The notes beneath the pieces were generated by a model, which was given only the letters and a program-made list of their open reading frames with translations, was not told the origin of the DNA and ran no database searches. Position numbers and translations under genes: made by a program. Shown here in pieces: positions 45,757 to 57,453 of a stretch of 64,000 bases of DNA. Positions within the stretch are counted from its first letter, which is position 1; each line of letters opens with the position of its first letter. This stretch comes from Vicia villosa (lineage: Eukaryota; Streptophyta; Magnoliopsida; Fabales; Fabaceae), in contig NC_081183.1 in NCBI RefSeq assembly GCF_029867415.1, forward strand, positions 31,583,806 through 31,647,805. Reading direction: 5' to 3'.

Positions 45757-46025
45757 CATCAGTCAAAAATGTGAAAAATGCCTTGTTTATTGCATGTCTT
45801 GGCTTGGTACCTACAAAACAAAAGCCTACAAAGAAACAAAGCAACGTTTTTGGTATTGGGGTTAGTATAAAACAAATTAAAGAAAATTAGGTGCTTGATA
45901 GTTCCCCTCAAAGACGAAGCAAACATAACACCGAAAAATGAAATCTCAAGATTGTGATCTTGATTAATGATTGAGATGCAAATGATGTATGATCTTAGGG
46001 TCAAAAATTGGGGTATGACACCATG

Positions 46026-47360
46026 GACCAAGTATTACCGCAACAAGATTATGTGATTTAAAAAATTTTCATATTAATTGAAAAAGGTGTTTAATCATTA
46101 GGGGTTTCAATTTTTTAGATAGTCTAAGATATTTTTCTATACCAAAGAGAATGGAAAATTAAATCCGCGATTAAGGGATCATTCATAATCGTTTTAAGTC
46201 TTTATTTTTATTTTTCAAGTCTTAAATCCGCATATCTCTTAAGAATGATGGGGGCAGTTCCCTTAGATTAGGTTTTGTATAGATGGTTCTACCATAAACA
46301 TGAGATTTATGTAGTTCTCAATTCTTGTTGTGAAAAGAATAGTATTGGTCATTAATCTAGTTTTACGCATCATAAAGCCTTCATCATTTTGATCGGATAC
46401 TCCCATTATATACGGGTTTGTTTATGACGAAGTATACGGGGGTTGCAAGAATGAAATTATGTGTTTTGTAAATTTGTCTTCTTATTTATGTGACATAAAA
46501 TATGTGTCATTGTGATTTGAGACTCCCAATATTAGGGGATTCTAATTTTGAAAAATTGGGTTGCTTTCTGACTACATACTTCCAGTATATGGAAGGTTTG
46601 TGAAGTTGTAATTATGTGGTTTGTATGAAGGTCATAATTAAAACAGAGTCATTATTAGCTCAATCACATGATTTCTAACAACTAGGGGTAGATAATTCAA
46701 ATGATGAACTTAATCATTTTTATAATTATATTTGTCACTGTTAGTTAGAATTTTAGATTTATAATTAATTAGAGAAATCAAACCATCGTGCTCTATGCAC
46801 CCCAGTTACCATTACACACTCAAAGCGCAATGAATTCATTTTATCCTTGTACGAGGTTAATACAATAATTATGGATGTGATAAATAAGCTTGCCACATTT
46901 TGGTTTGTTGACACGATTACTGTAACATCTGTTTTAAGTCCAACATAATGACGTTCTTTTCAAGGATTGTTGATCTCTTCAACAAGACAAAAATAGGCAA
47001 TTGTACTTGAGTCTTAACGCACTTAAATATTATCTTTTATTTTGTTTATTTTTTGTTTTAATTTTTTCAATTTTAAATTTGTATTCTTGATATAAATGAG
47101 GGATTCTATTTTTTTCGTTTCTACGTAGTGCATGATCAGAAGATTTGAAATTTGATCTAGAAACCAAAAGAACCGCAAGAGCAATCTGACAAGTTACTCG
47201 AGCTACTAAACAATGAGAGGAAAAGATGGATGAGCCAATTATCCGTCCTCTAGGAAATTTTGGCCTCCAAACAACTGATGAATAAGTAGATTATGGGTAC
47301 TAACCAATGAATCCAATTTACTTTAAAATTAATAATTATGTTCTTTAAGGTGCAAGATAT
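46026..47360. other. Intergenic sequence without recognisable feature
   Basis: 1.3 kb of AT-rich sequence between the solo LTR and the Tork-like element. No ORF with a known motif, RNA gene or terminal repeat was recognised. It may contain old, unrecognisable transposon sequence. Confidence 0.5.
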
Positions 47361-47365
47361 ATTTC

Positions 47366-47737
47366 TATTGAAGAGTAATTCATATTCAGAAGATGAGCAT
47401 TAGAAGTTTTGATGTGGACTGATCTTCTGATGGTTACTCAGAAGATTGTGTTGACCAAAAGTTCTACCTTCTAGGTCCTGTTAGCTTAGCTATTTAGTTA
47501 GTAAGGGTACTTTAGTATTTCTTAGTATTGTACTGTTTGTACCTTAAACTTTTTCACTAAGTTTAGTCTATTAGGGCTTATGTGGCATATTTTCTTTTGT
47601 ATAAATAGCCATGTAGTAGCTATCATTTTATCAATAAGTAATATAGAAAACACAACAATTATTATCTCATTCTTTTGCGCTGGTTATTCCTTTTGTTCAT
47701 TCTCTTTGTTACCGTCTTTCATTCTTGTGCACCAACA
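47366..47737 (+). repeat. 5' LTR of the Tork-like element
   Basis: 372 bp with TATAAATA at 47,600-47,607 (right copy 52,283-52,290) as TATA box. CAGAAG and TTCTGATG motifs occur in the U3. Confidence 0.88.
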
Positions 47738-47924
47738 ATAGGTATCTAGAGCTCCGGTTCCAAACACAGGGAAACACGAGTGAACGTGAGTTTGTGTGAC
47801 TGTGTGATTGATTTTGTTTCTGGAAAACAAAGTTGTGTTGAATCACATTTTTCTTGGTTGTTTGTAGGTTTGGGAAACACTGTGTGACTGTGAGTGAAAT
47901 CTGTTTTTCTGCACAAGTTTGAAG

Positions 47925-50900
47925 ATGAGTGGAAGCAACTTGAATACCAAACTTCCAGTTCTTGATGGTAAAAACTGGAATAGTTGGATGATTCAAATGC
48001 GTATATTATTTGGTGCTTAAGATGTTTTAGATCTTGTCACTGAAGGATATGTTCCGGTTGTAGCGGATGCAACGGAAGAACAAAGAGATGCACAAAGAGA
48101 AACGAGGAAAAAAGATCAGAAGGCGTTGTTCTTCATCTATCAGTGTGTGGATGTGAATGTGTTTGAGAAGATTGTTGATTCTATGACGTCAAAGGAGGCA
48201 TGGGATATATTGGTCAGGTGTTACGGTGGTGACGCATCAGTGAAGAAGGTGAAGCTTCAACCCCTGAGAAAGAAATATGAGAATCTCAACATGAAGAACA
48301 ATGAGAAAGTCTCTGAGTATATCTCTAGAGTGATTTTGATCACTAATGAGATGAAGGCTTGTGGAGAAACCCTTTCTGAACAAGTAATCGTAGAGAAGAT
48401 ATTGAGGTCACTTACTCCTCAATTTGATTATATTGTTGTATCTATTGAACATTCTAAAGATCTGGAAACCATGAGAATAGAAGAGTTGCAAAGCAGTCTA
48501 GAAGATCAAGAGTTGCGTCTGACTGAAAGAACTTCTGAAAGGGAAGTTGAGCAAGCTCTGAAAACTTCTTTTGTCAAGAAGGACCAGAAGCATTCTTGGT
48601 CAGAGTCCAAGAATAGACGTGATGATAAATTCCATAAGGAAGCCTCAATTTCTGATGAGAAGAAATATCAGAGGGGAAAGGAGAAGAAGAAAGTTCAATG
48701 TTATTGTTGCAAACAGTTTGGCCATTTTGCTAGGGACTGTTTGGCAAACAAAGGAAGGAAATCTGAAGAAGAAAATATAGCTAGAGGTAATTCAGATGAT
48801 GAACCTGTGTTATTGATGACTTCAGAGTCTGACGGAAGATGTTTGTCAGAGTGGTGGTATATGGACACTGGGTGTTCAAATCACTTGACTGGAAACAAAC
48901 AATGGCTGATAGATTTTGACTCTGAAAGGAGGACAAAAATCAGATGTGCTGATGACAAGTACCTTTATGCAGAAGGAATGGGAAATGTCAAAGTCAGAGT
49001 GAAGAATGGGAAGAATGTTCTGATCAAAGATGTTTGGTATGTTCCTGGAATCAAAAGCAATCTGATGAGTGTGGGTCAGCTCAATGAAAAAGGTTTCTCA
49101 TTTGTTATGAAGAACAACCTCTCGAAGTTGTATGATTCCAATCAGAAGTTGATTATGCAATCTGAACAGGGAAGCAACAGAACATTCAAGGTGAATGTAG
49201 AAACAGCTGAAACAGAGTGTCTGAGTGCAGAAGGCTCGGAAGGTGATAGTAAACTGTGGCATAAGTGGTTGGGGCATCTGAACTATAGAAGTCTGGGACA
49301 TCTAAGTTCTAAGAAGCTCGTACATGGCATTCCTAAGATTGTGAAGCCTGAGAACTCATGTGAGGTATGCATGAAAGGCAAACAACCCAGATTGCCATTT
49401 GTATCAGAAGTTGCTCCAAGAGCAAAGCATGCTCTGGGAGTAGTGCACTTTGATGTGTGTGGACCATTTCCAGAACCTTCACTTGGAGAAAATAGGTATT
49501 TTGTGTCTTTTGTGGATGAGTTCACAAGAATGACGTGGGTAACACTTATCAAGTTTAAGACTGAGGTGTTAACAAAATTCCAGAAGTTCAAGGTGAAGGC
49601 TGAGAAGCAGAGTGGTCAGAAGATAAAGATTCTCAGAACGGATGGTGGAGGTGAGTATAACTCTATAGAATTCTAGAAGTTCTGTGATGATAATGGAATT
49701 GAGCATGAGGTTACTACTCCTTATACTCCTCAACACAATGGTCTGGCTGAACGAAGAAACTGTACTTTGCTTGATATGACGAGAAGTATGCTAAAAGAGA
49801 AGAAGCTTCCTCACAATCTCTGGGGAGAAGTTGTTGCTACTCCAGCATATGTGCTCAACAGGTTTCCAACGAAGAGGCTAAAGGAAATTGTCCCTTTAGA
49901 GAAGTGGACTAAAGAGAAGCAAAGTGTTAGGCATCTGAAGGTTTTTGGTTCTGTGTGTTATAAACACGTTCCAAAAGCTAGAAGGAAGAAGTTGGATGAT
50001 AGGAGCAGAGTGATGTTATTGGTAGGGTACCATAGTACATGTGCATACAAGCTCTACTGTCCAGAAACTAATAGAGTTGAAGTCAACAGAGACTTCATTG
50101 TGAAGGAATCAGAATGTTGGGATTGGAGAGAGTCTAAACCAATTTCTGATGTAGAGATAACTTTTGAAGAAGAGTTAGAGTCAAAAGATGAAGAATCTTC
50201 TGAAGATGAGTCAGATGGTGAATCTGATTCTGATCCAGATTCTGATGATGATCTAGAGTCTGGTAGTAGTCATGATTCTGGAAGGGAAAACTCTGAAGAT
50301 GAAGAGTCTGGAGGACAAGCTTCTGGAAATGACTCTGGAGGTGGTGACTCTGGAGTGGGTAACTCTGAAGTAGCTCACAGGCCACGAAGAGTCAGAACTA
50401 TACCTAGAAGGTTTGCAGATTTTGACATGTTGCAAGACACAAAAGTTGACTCAGAGGGAGATGTCATTTAGTGTGCCATGTTAGTAGATTCTGAACTAGT
50501 GGGTATTGAAGAAGCGCTCAAGAAGAAAGTCTGGCTGAATGCCATTAAAGAAGAACTTGAGGCTATAGAAAGAAATAAGACTTGGAAGCTGACAGAACTT
50601 CCAAAGAAGAAGAAAGCCATCAGCGTCAGATGAGTTTTCAAGGTAAAGTTGAAGCTAGATAGATCACATGGTAAGCACAAAGCAAGACTAGTGGCCAGAG
50701 GTTTTCTTCAGAAACCTGGACTAGATTACTTTGAGGTATTTGCTCCTGTAGCTAGACATGAAACAATCAGACTGGTGATTGCGTTAGCTGCAAATAGGAA
50801 TTGGTCCTTGATGCATCTGGATGTAAAGTCTGCATTTCTGAACGGTCCATTACAAGAGAAGGTATATGTGTCACAGCCCCCTGGCTTTGTGAAAAAGAAT

Positions 50901-52027
50901 CAAGAAGGGATGGTGTACAAATTACACAAAGCTCTGTATGGATTAAAGCTAGCACCCAAAGCTTAGAATTCTAAAATTGATTCATTTTCAAGAAGCAAGG
51001 GTTTCAGAAGTGTGAGATGGAATATGGAGTTTACGTGCAACATTCTGGAAGCAATATGATTCTGTTATGTCTTTATGTTGATGACATATTGCTTACAGGG
51101 AGCTGTCCAGAAGATCTGATGAAGTTCAAGAAGGTGCTGATGAATGAGTTTGAGATTACAGACCTTGGAAAAATGTCATATTTTCTAGGGATGGAGATTT
51201 TGTACTCAGAAGATGGTATCATTCTGTATCAGCTGAAGTATGAGTTAGAACTTCTGAAGAAGTTCAAGCTGGAGAATTGCAAAGTTGCTGTCACACCATC
51301 AGAAACGAATAAGAATTTGGACTCTGACTCTGAAGGTGAAGATGTTGATGCTACAATCTTCAAACTGCTGGTGGTTTCTCTGAGGTATTTGTGTAATACC
51401 AGGCCTGGTATATGCTATGCAATTGGATTGGTTAGTAGGTTCATGAGTAAACCTAAGTGGTCCCATTATCAAGCTGTTGTCAGAATCTTGAGATATATCA
51501 AGGGAACTCTGAAGTTTGGCTTATTGTTTCCTTCTGGGAGAAAGGAAGAATCAGAGTTATTGAATTACTCTAACTCTGATTGGTGTGGAGACAGAGTTGA
51601 TAGAAAAAGTACCTCTGGATATTTGTTTATGTTTCTGGGAGGTCCTATTTCTTGGAGTTCCAAGAAGCAAGCTGTCGTTGCTCTATCAACATGTGAAGTT
51701 GAGTACATTGCAGGCGATGTAGCTGCATGTCAAGCTGTGCGGCTTCTGAACTTATTATAAGATCTGAAGATTAAAGTGAAGAAGCCTTTGAAGCTGATAA
51801 TTAATAACAAGTCTGCAATCAATCTTGCCAAGAATCCTGTGTTACACGGAAGAAGCAAGCATATTGAGACTAAGTATCATTTCTTGAGAAGCCAAGTCCA
51901 GAATGGAACATTAATGGTTGTGCATTGTAGCACCCAGAAGCAGATGGCAGATGTTCTGACGAAGGCAATCAAGACGGATCAATTTCTGCTCTTAAGGAAT
52001 GAAATTGGCGTTGTCAGCTTTGATTGA
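47925..52027 (+). pseudogene. gag-pol: Tork-like gag-pol polyprotein, multiply interrupted
   Basis: Start ATG at 47,925 (MSGSNLNTKLPVLDGKNW). One frame runs through Gag (YGGDASVKKVKLQPLRKKYE), the zinc knuckle CYCCKQFGHFARDC (~48,700), protease WYMDTGCSNHLTG (48,860), integrase zinc finger HKWLGHLNYRSL...CEVCMKGK, core FDVCGP, RTDGGGEY and HNGLAERRN, an acidic serine-rich linker (50,160-50,370), RT (HLDVKSAFLNGPL, LYVDDILLTG) and RNase H (NSDWCGDRVDRKSTSGYL, STCEVEYIAG, NNKSAINLAKNPVLHG). In-frame stops: 48,018 TAA, 49,674 TAG, 50,469 TAG, ~50,632 TGA, 50,964 TAG, 51,758 TAA. A frameshift lies between 50,966 and 51,017. Most stops fit C-to-T or G-to-A change of Gln or Trp codons. Confidence 0.92.
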
Positions 52028-52048
52028 AGAATATGAATTAAGGGATGG

Positions 52049-52419
52049 TATTAAAGAGTAAGTCATATTCACAAGATGAGCATCAGAAGTTCTGATGTGG
52101 ACTGATCTTCTGATGGTTACTCAGAAGATAGTGTTGACCAGAAGTTCTACCTTCTGGGTCCTGTTAGCTTAGCTATTTAGTTAGTAAGTGTACTTTAGTA
52201 TTTCTTAGTATTGTACTGTTTGTACCTTAAACTTGTTCACTAAGTTTAGTCTATTAGGGCTTATGTGGCAAATTTTCTTTTGTATAAATAGCCTTGTAGT
52301 AGCTATCATTTATCAATAAGTAATATAGAGAACACAACAATTATTCTATCATTCTTTTGCGCTGGTTATTTCTTTTGTTCATTCTCTTTGTTATCATCTT
52401 TCATTCTTGTACACCAACA
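52049..52419 (+). repeat. 3' LTR of the Tork-like element
   Basis: 371 bp, co-linear with the left LTR with one single-base gap and about 20 substitutions. Confidence 0.88.
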
Positions 52420-52570
52420 ATTTCATTCGACAAAATTTCTCTGATAGACCGATATGAACATTTGTAAAAGTTCAAAGAAATATGTTCATTTAACATTTCA
52501 ACTGGAATATCAGAAAACAACAAGAAACTAAGACTATTTTCCACAATCTTGAGAAATAAAGCTAAATATT

Positions 52571-52980
52571 CACTACAACAGCGAAGACATACAAAAGCGC
52601 TTTTTTTGGCCTTTAACAGCGCTTTAAAGCGCTGCCAAAGCCAGCGCTGGCGTAGGTAACGAAAGCGCTTTTAAAAGCACTCTGGTAGACCCCCTTATAA
52701 GAGCGCTTTTTACAGAAAAAGCGCTCTGGTAGACCCCCCCTATAAGAGCGCTTTTTCTGGAAAAAGCGCTCTGGTAGACCACCTATAAGAGCGCTTTTGC
52801 TGGAAAAAGCGCTCTGGTATCCCCCCCTATTTGAGCGTTTTTCCAAAAGCGCTTTGGTAGGTTGCGTTTTTTTTTTTTCTTTTTTTCTTTTTCTTAATCT
52901 TTGGCAGCGCTTTTTGTAACAAAGCGCTTTCGTATGTGGACCTTTAAGAGCGCTTTTTAAAAGCGCTGTCGTTGCTAAAT
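52571..52980. repeat. CACTA terminal and subterminal repeats
   Basis: The CACTA end is followed by ~17 copies of AGCGCTTT/AAAGCGCT in both orientations, in units that include CTCTGGTAGACC and TATAAGAGCGC. In CACTA elements such motifs bind the TNPA-like protein and are needed for excision (family knowledge). The short ORF at 52,613-52,846 is only translation of these repeats. Confidence 0.88.
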
Positions 52981-53155
52981 GAGATATTTTAAAGTGCAGC
53001 CTGTAATTTCAGCCTCCCAGTTCGACCTGTAATATTTTCGACCTGTAATATATTTTCAACCTGTAATATTTTTGACCTGTAAAATATTTTCGACGATATA
53101 TTTTCAACCATAGGTAGGACTATATATATACTAATATAATACCATTATAATATCC

Positions 53156-53234
<79 letters not shown>

Positions 53235-53367
53235 TATGTCAAACAAACTTAATCTCTAACATCAACAATATTAAACTTCAAATATTAATTGGCAACAATA
53301 TGAACAAAGTTAGTAACCATATATCCTAGAGTACTATAATATTCTCTTCAAATCGACACAAATCCTA
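52981..53367. repeat. CACTA 3' non-coding segment with CCTGTAATAT repeats and an AT microsatellite
   Basis: About five imperfect ~18-20 bp repeats of CGACCTGTAATATTTT lie at ~53,000-53,085, then a (TA)n run at 53,161-53,229. No gene is seen before the stop codon of the neighbouring gene at 53,368. Confidence 0.75.
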
Positions 53368-56300
53368 CTACATGAATAGCTGATGAATATAAAATTGACA
53401 CAATTCCTCTTTGATTTCTTCCAACTTAAGTCTCGTGTAAGAAGCAGCACGAAATTCGTCAAAGTACTACAGAATAAAAACATAATATGAATGATTTAGT
53501 TAAATGTAATAAATTATAAGAAGTTATCTAATTAAGTTATAAATCCATACCGTGATTGGAATCTCTAATTGATTCATTTGAAGGATTTCTTTCATAAACC
53601 TCAAAACAAAGTATCCGCAGTCTGAACTGTTCCGCTGTATCGGACACTACATAGAAAAACAAATAAGATTTTATAGTTGTCTTGTTTTATCAAGTAGCAT
53701 AAATCTTATAAGCAAAATTGTGAAAAATAATGTACCTGCACTTTGATCCAAGTAATGTTGTTTGATTTAGTCCGGGATACCTGTGCGTCTCGTTGACTTC
53801 GGAACACTTGTATTGATCTAACAAAAATATAAAAGCATATATTTAGATCAATCTCACAAATAATTAAATATATAAATATACACGAATATTTAGAATGATC
53901 CCACTTACAAATCAATAATTTCCTTCATAGCCGGATAATTGCTCCACTCACCATCTACCGAATTCAGAAAATATACAACTTCTCTTATCGGGTTGATAGC
54001 AAGCAACAACCAGTGTGCTCTATAAATTAAAACAATAGGTTATATGAAAATTTTGCTACGCAAAAGAAACAAAGATTAAATGAACCAAGAATGAGAAACT
54101 AACCCTACTGGTCGGGTATTATACGCCCAAAGAATCAGACTTTCTGTATTGCCGGATGACATGAATCTATCGACTAAGCGCTGTCTAACTGATTCCGGTT
54201 CCGAAGCAATTGTCATTCCGCTGCAATGGGCGGAAGACACGAAATGGAATCTGTTTGACAATGCAGTCCCGCGCAACACTCTGTCATGCAACAACCTTAA
54301 ATAAAAACATTATAAACATATTAGCGGATGAGTGAATAACCGGATGTATGAGTGCATATTAGTGTATATTACCGGATGAGTGAAAAACATAATAAACATA
54401 ATGTGTAAATAAATTGTTCGACTAATTAAATAATATATCGGATGAGTGAATATTACCGGATGTACGAGTGCATATTAGCGACGCCTAGTTGTTCTTGCGT
54501 AAAAATCTCTTCCAAGTCATCTATTGCAATATGTGACATGAATTCAACACCAAAGATACCTTCCTCCATATTGATTTGACGGAGAGCACCTTCCTTCAAA
54601 TCGGACATATCAACAAGTGTTCCGAGCATCGTCTGGTAATGAGGCACAAAAGCACCACCTTTTTTTGCCGCTTGCTTCAGAGGACCCTTAGGTGGTACGC
54701 TACGAACGTCCTGTGTCACTTGTTGTGACCCCCGAGCAGATGCCTAAAAATCATATAACGATCGATAAAATATAAAATCATGCAGTTTTAGATTCAAATT
54801 ATATATTAACACCTTAAATGTACCTCTTTTAGTGATGCAACAGACTCCTCCTCCTGTAAAATCCCTTTGCCCTTAATTGCGGGTTTTGTAGGAGCAGTCT
54901 AAAATTAAAATGTAAAAAAAATTAACGTAACGGTGCAGAATTGACATTCGAAAACTAAATGATTCATAATGGTTTTGAATATACCTCATCACCAATGATA
55001 ATGAGCTCCGAGGGCCATGCAACAAATGACCCTATTGCATCTCGCATCAATGTTGTCTCTGAGACCATGTCAGGTACCGGTAGCACCGCATCATGATCTA
55101 ATACAACATCAACTGATACTTTCAGGTGTCCATCCGGGAGCGGTCTATGGTGAAGTAAATCTCCCACAGTGTTGTGCACTTTTCCCTTGCCAACTAGGCG
55201 ATAATACGGTGACGATAAGTATAGTTGGCAAGAAGAAATGCCCTAAACCAATAGTAAATATAAAGTCATTATCGTTAATAAAATAGAACAATTTGTAAGG
55301 AAAAGAAATTTATAATTACCTCGGGAAGTTTTCTTTGACAGTTGAAACTAGCTTTATCACTAGTTTCTTTCACCGATGCAGTATTGCACTTTTCTCTCAT
55401 ATACATATCTTTATCTCTTTGCAATTCAGAGACTTATGCTTGCAATTCCTGCAATTTTTGCAACACTTCTTGATTGGTAGGATTTCTTCTCCTAGGATGC
55501 TTGTAAAAAGAGGTTGGAGTCACACCATGACCCTTACCCCTCACCCGACCGGGATACTCAGGAGCATCTAGTGCTCTACTAAGTACGCTCCTATCATCCT
55601 GGTCCTCACCGGTGGACACCGATTGCGACAAGGTCTCCTGTAATTCATTCACATTTCAATAATTATTAGTGGAGATAAAAAATCATTTATATATTAAAAA
55701 ACATTTGATTTAATTAAAGACATAGTATTATACTTACACATTCAGTATAAACTCTCTGAACATCGGGATCGACAGCTTGATTCTTGCCCACACGAGCTTC
55801 CTTCCACAACACATGTACAGGAAGTGAAGTTTCCTCACTTTTAGTCTCCTCTAACTATGCATTGACACAAATGATAAAATCGTCAAATAAAACACATTTA
55901 GACAATTGATTAAAACGCATTTCTATTTACTTACAATTTTATCCTCTAAGCGTGCATATCCCAAACGCCCTTTTTTGTATGGATACGCGGGTTTTGATGC
56001 TCTCGCACTATTTGTGACACTCCTTTTCCGAAAATCTTCATCTCTTTGATTTACAAACTCAACCCAATCTTTTTCATCAATGAAGATCTCATACGTTTTT
56101 GGCCGTCCCGGTGCCTCTTCAAGAAAGTTTCCATCTTTATCCTTAAGATAGGTGTTTGTCAAAAAAGCTTTCCACCCTCTATATCTTTTTCCGGCCAAAC
56201 TAAGTATGTAGCGTCTACGCTCATCTGGTATGTCAAAAGTCCTCTGCAAAAAAACATACGCATAGTGTGTTAGTATAAGTAATTTAAATAATTTATCGTC

Positions 56301-56705
56301 AAGATAATAACAACAACCATATATGATATATACCTGAAGCTCGTCCCAAATCGTTTTTTTTTTTTCGCATCCAACTCTTCGCTTTTCAGATTCCATTTAG
56401 CTACGGAGACTGGAATATGCATACGAACAAGTGTACCAATATATCTTGTCAACTTTGCAGAATTAGGACCAATTGGTTGGTTTTCAGAATTCCATTCCAA
56501 ATAGTATACTAATCCTTGGTCTCTATGTCGAATGATTCCCTTCATAATGGTGATGCCTCGTGCAACTTCTTTTGCTTCAGTATCAGGTGGAGCATTTGTA
56601 TCCGGAGCATCTCTTTCTTGAGCATCTCTTTCTTGTGAGTTTTCTTGTGAGTTTTCAGGTGGAGCATCTCTATCCGGAGCCAAAAAGAAAACTAAGTTGT
56701 TAAAA
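53368..56705 (-). pseudogene. CACTA TNPA-like (Transposase_24) gene with C-terminal Ulp1-type C48 protease domain
   Basis: Twelve exons with GT-AG borders can be traced on the minus strand: 56,705-56,334, 56,243-55,935, 55,854-55,738, 55,637-55,320, 55,242-54,985, 54,898-54,824, 54,744-54,457, 54,295-54,104, 54,019-53,909, 53,817-53,736, 53,646-53,551, 53,466-53,368 (stop TAG). The first exons carry the Transposase_24 region (GLVYYLEWNSENQPIGPNSA, FDIPDERRRYILSLAGKRYR, WVEFVNQRDEDFRKRS). The middle has RLVGKGKVHNTVGDLLHHRP. The last four form a Ulp1-type cysteine protease: His in GAHWLLLAINP, VVYFLNSVDGEW (Asn at the usual Asp position), and Cys in RNSSDCGYFVLRFM. Defects: a 12-A homopolymer at ~56,354-56,365 puts the two sides out of frame, and a TAA is at 55,434-55,436. 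The true 5' end may be lost at the Athila junction. Confidence 0.8.
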
Positions 56706-56742
56706 CAAGTAAACACAAAAAGAAAACTAAGTTGTTAAAAGC
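56706..56742. other. Duplicated 24-bp junction between Athila-4 and CACTA
   Basis: CAAAAAGAAAACTAAGTTGT plus TAAAA occurs at 56,681-56,705 and again at ~56,716-56,740, directly before the Athila-like sequence. This looks like templated filler from break repair. Confidence 0.6.
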
Positions 56743-56805
56743 ATGGGTTGCCTCCCACGAAGCGCTTTGTTTAACGTCGCATGGCTCGACGATCCATTCC
56801 CCTTG

Positions 56806-57396
56806 TTAGGGTGGCATATATGACACAAAGAACACATCTTCTTTTTTCTTTCTTTTGTTTAGTAGCAATCCCATGAACTTAAAGTACCGATGATGTTGCT
56901 TCCAAATCCTTTTCAGCTTGATTTTATTGAACAAGGCATAAATGTCTTCCAATACTTTGTCAATTTCTTGTCTTTCATCTGCCTTGTTGTAAAAATAGTT
57001 TTTGGGGATACTCTTTTGTTGAAAATTTTCTTGTTGGATGTCCACATCTTCACAAATTGTTAAATTTGTGGTTTTATCCAAAACTCGATCATCTTCAAGT
57101 TTCCTTATTTCTTCTTCCCCATATTTCTTTTTTACCTCAAATTCTTCTATTCTTACTGCATCCTCTTCATCTGATGTTAAGCATTTTTCTTCTGGTTCCA
57201 CATACTCTTCTTCCAACTGTAACTTTCTCCAAATAAACCTATCTGGATAAAAGTTAGCTTCCTTACATTCATTCATAAGGATTCTTACCTCCCTCTTATA
57301 TGCTTTGAAAATTTTAGTCGCCTCTTCCAAGGTGACTCCTGAATCAGGCGACCAACATGCAGGAGATACAGGTGGCAATGTATCAAAACAATACAT
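56806..57396 (-). CDS. 196-aa ORF of unknown function directly after the Athila-4 primer site
   Basis: An open frame from an ATG at 57,394-57,396 (MYCFDTLPPVSPACW) to a stop at 56,806; upstream in-frame codons extend to 57,453 without ATG. It is charged and mostly acidic (EEEYVEPEEKCLTSDEEDAV) with predicted helices and a basic C-terminal part (KIKLKRIWKQHHRYFKF, NKRKKKEDVFF). No zinc knuckle, protease or other retroelement motif is visible. It occupies the place of gag, 190 bp inside the primer site. It could be an accessory ORF of a non-autonomous Athila family or a captured host fragment; I do not recognise it. Confidence 0.5.
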   Translation of the reverse strand: MYCFDTLPPVSPACWSPDSGVTLEEATKIFKAYKREVRILMNECKEANFYPDRFIWRKLQLEEEYVEPEEKCLTSDEEDAVRIEEFEVKKKYGEEEIRKLEDDRVLDKTTNLTICEDVDIQQENFQQKSIPKNYFYNKADERQEIDKVLEDIYALFNKIKLKRIWKQHHRYFKFMGLLLNKRKKKEDVFFVSYMPP

Positions 57397-57453
57397 AGCT
57401 ACAAAACTCAGACAATTTGTTAGTAGCAAAGTATAGAAGAATTCATGAAGCAA

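Larger units (their letters stand above)
42632..46020 (-). repeat. Solo LTR of a Tat-type element
   Basis: 3,389 bp starting TGTAGCGGGG and ending GGGGTATGACA on the plus strand, flanked by CCATG at 42,627-42,631 and 46,021-46,025. No internal region or second LTR is present. The TGTCATACCCCA start (minus strand) and the RNA-end block near 42,700-42,860 resemble Ogre/Tat LTRs. It arose by LTR-LTR recombination, as the intact 5-bp duplication shows. Confidence 0.88.
47366..52419 (+). mobile_element. Tork-like Copia retrotransposon, complete but mutated
   Basis: 5,054 bp with LTRs 47,366-47,737 (372 bp) and 52,049-52,419 (371 bp), flanked by ATTTC at 47,361-47,365 and 52,420-52,424. The LTRs begin TATT rather than TGTT and end CCAACA. 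A degenerate primer site (GGTATCTAGAGC) follows the left LTR, and a polypurine tract (AAGGGATGG) precedes the right one. LTRs differ at roughly 20 positions, making this clearly older than the SIRE and Tekay-like insertions. Confidence 0.9.

Noticed and set aside
46026..47360. Possible host gene between the solo LTR and the Tork-like element
   Set aside because: No long frame, splice-consistent exon chain or known motif was found; an MDEPIIRPLGNFG-like stretch near 47,227 is too short to call.
52613..52846. 77-codon minus-strand ORF with repeated SAF and RSY segments
   Set aside because: It is translation of the CACTA subterminal AGCGCTTTT repeats, not a gene.
53161..53229. Long TA run as a matrix-attachment or origin signal
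   Set aside because: A plain dinucleotide microsatellite within the CACTA element; nothing else supports a function.
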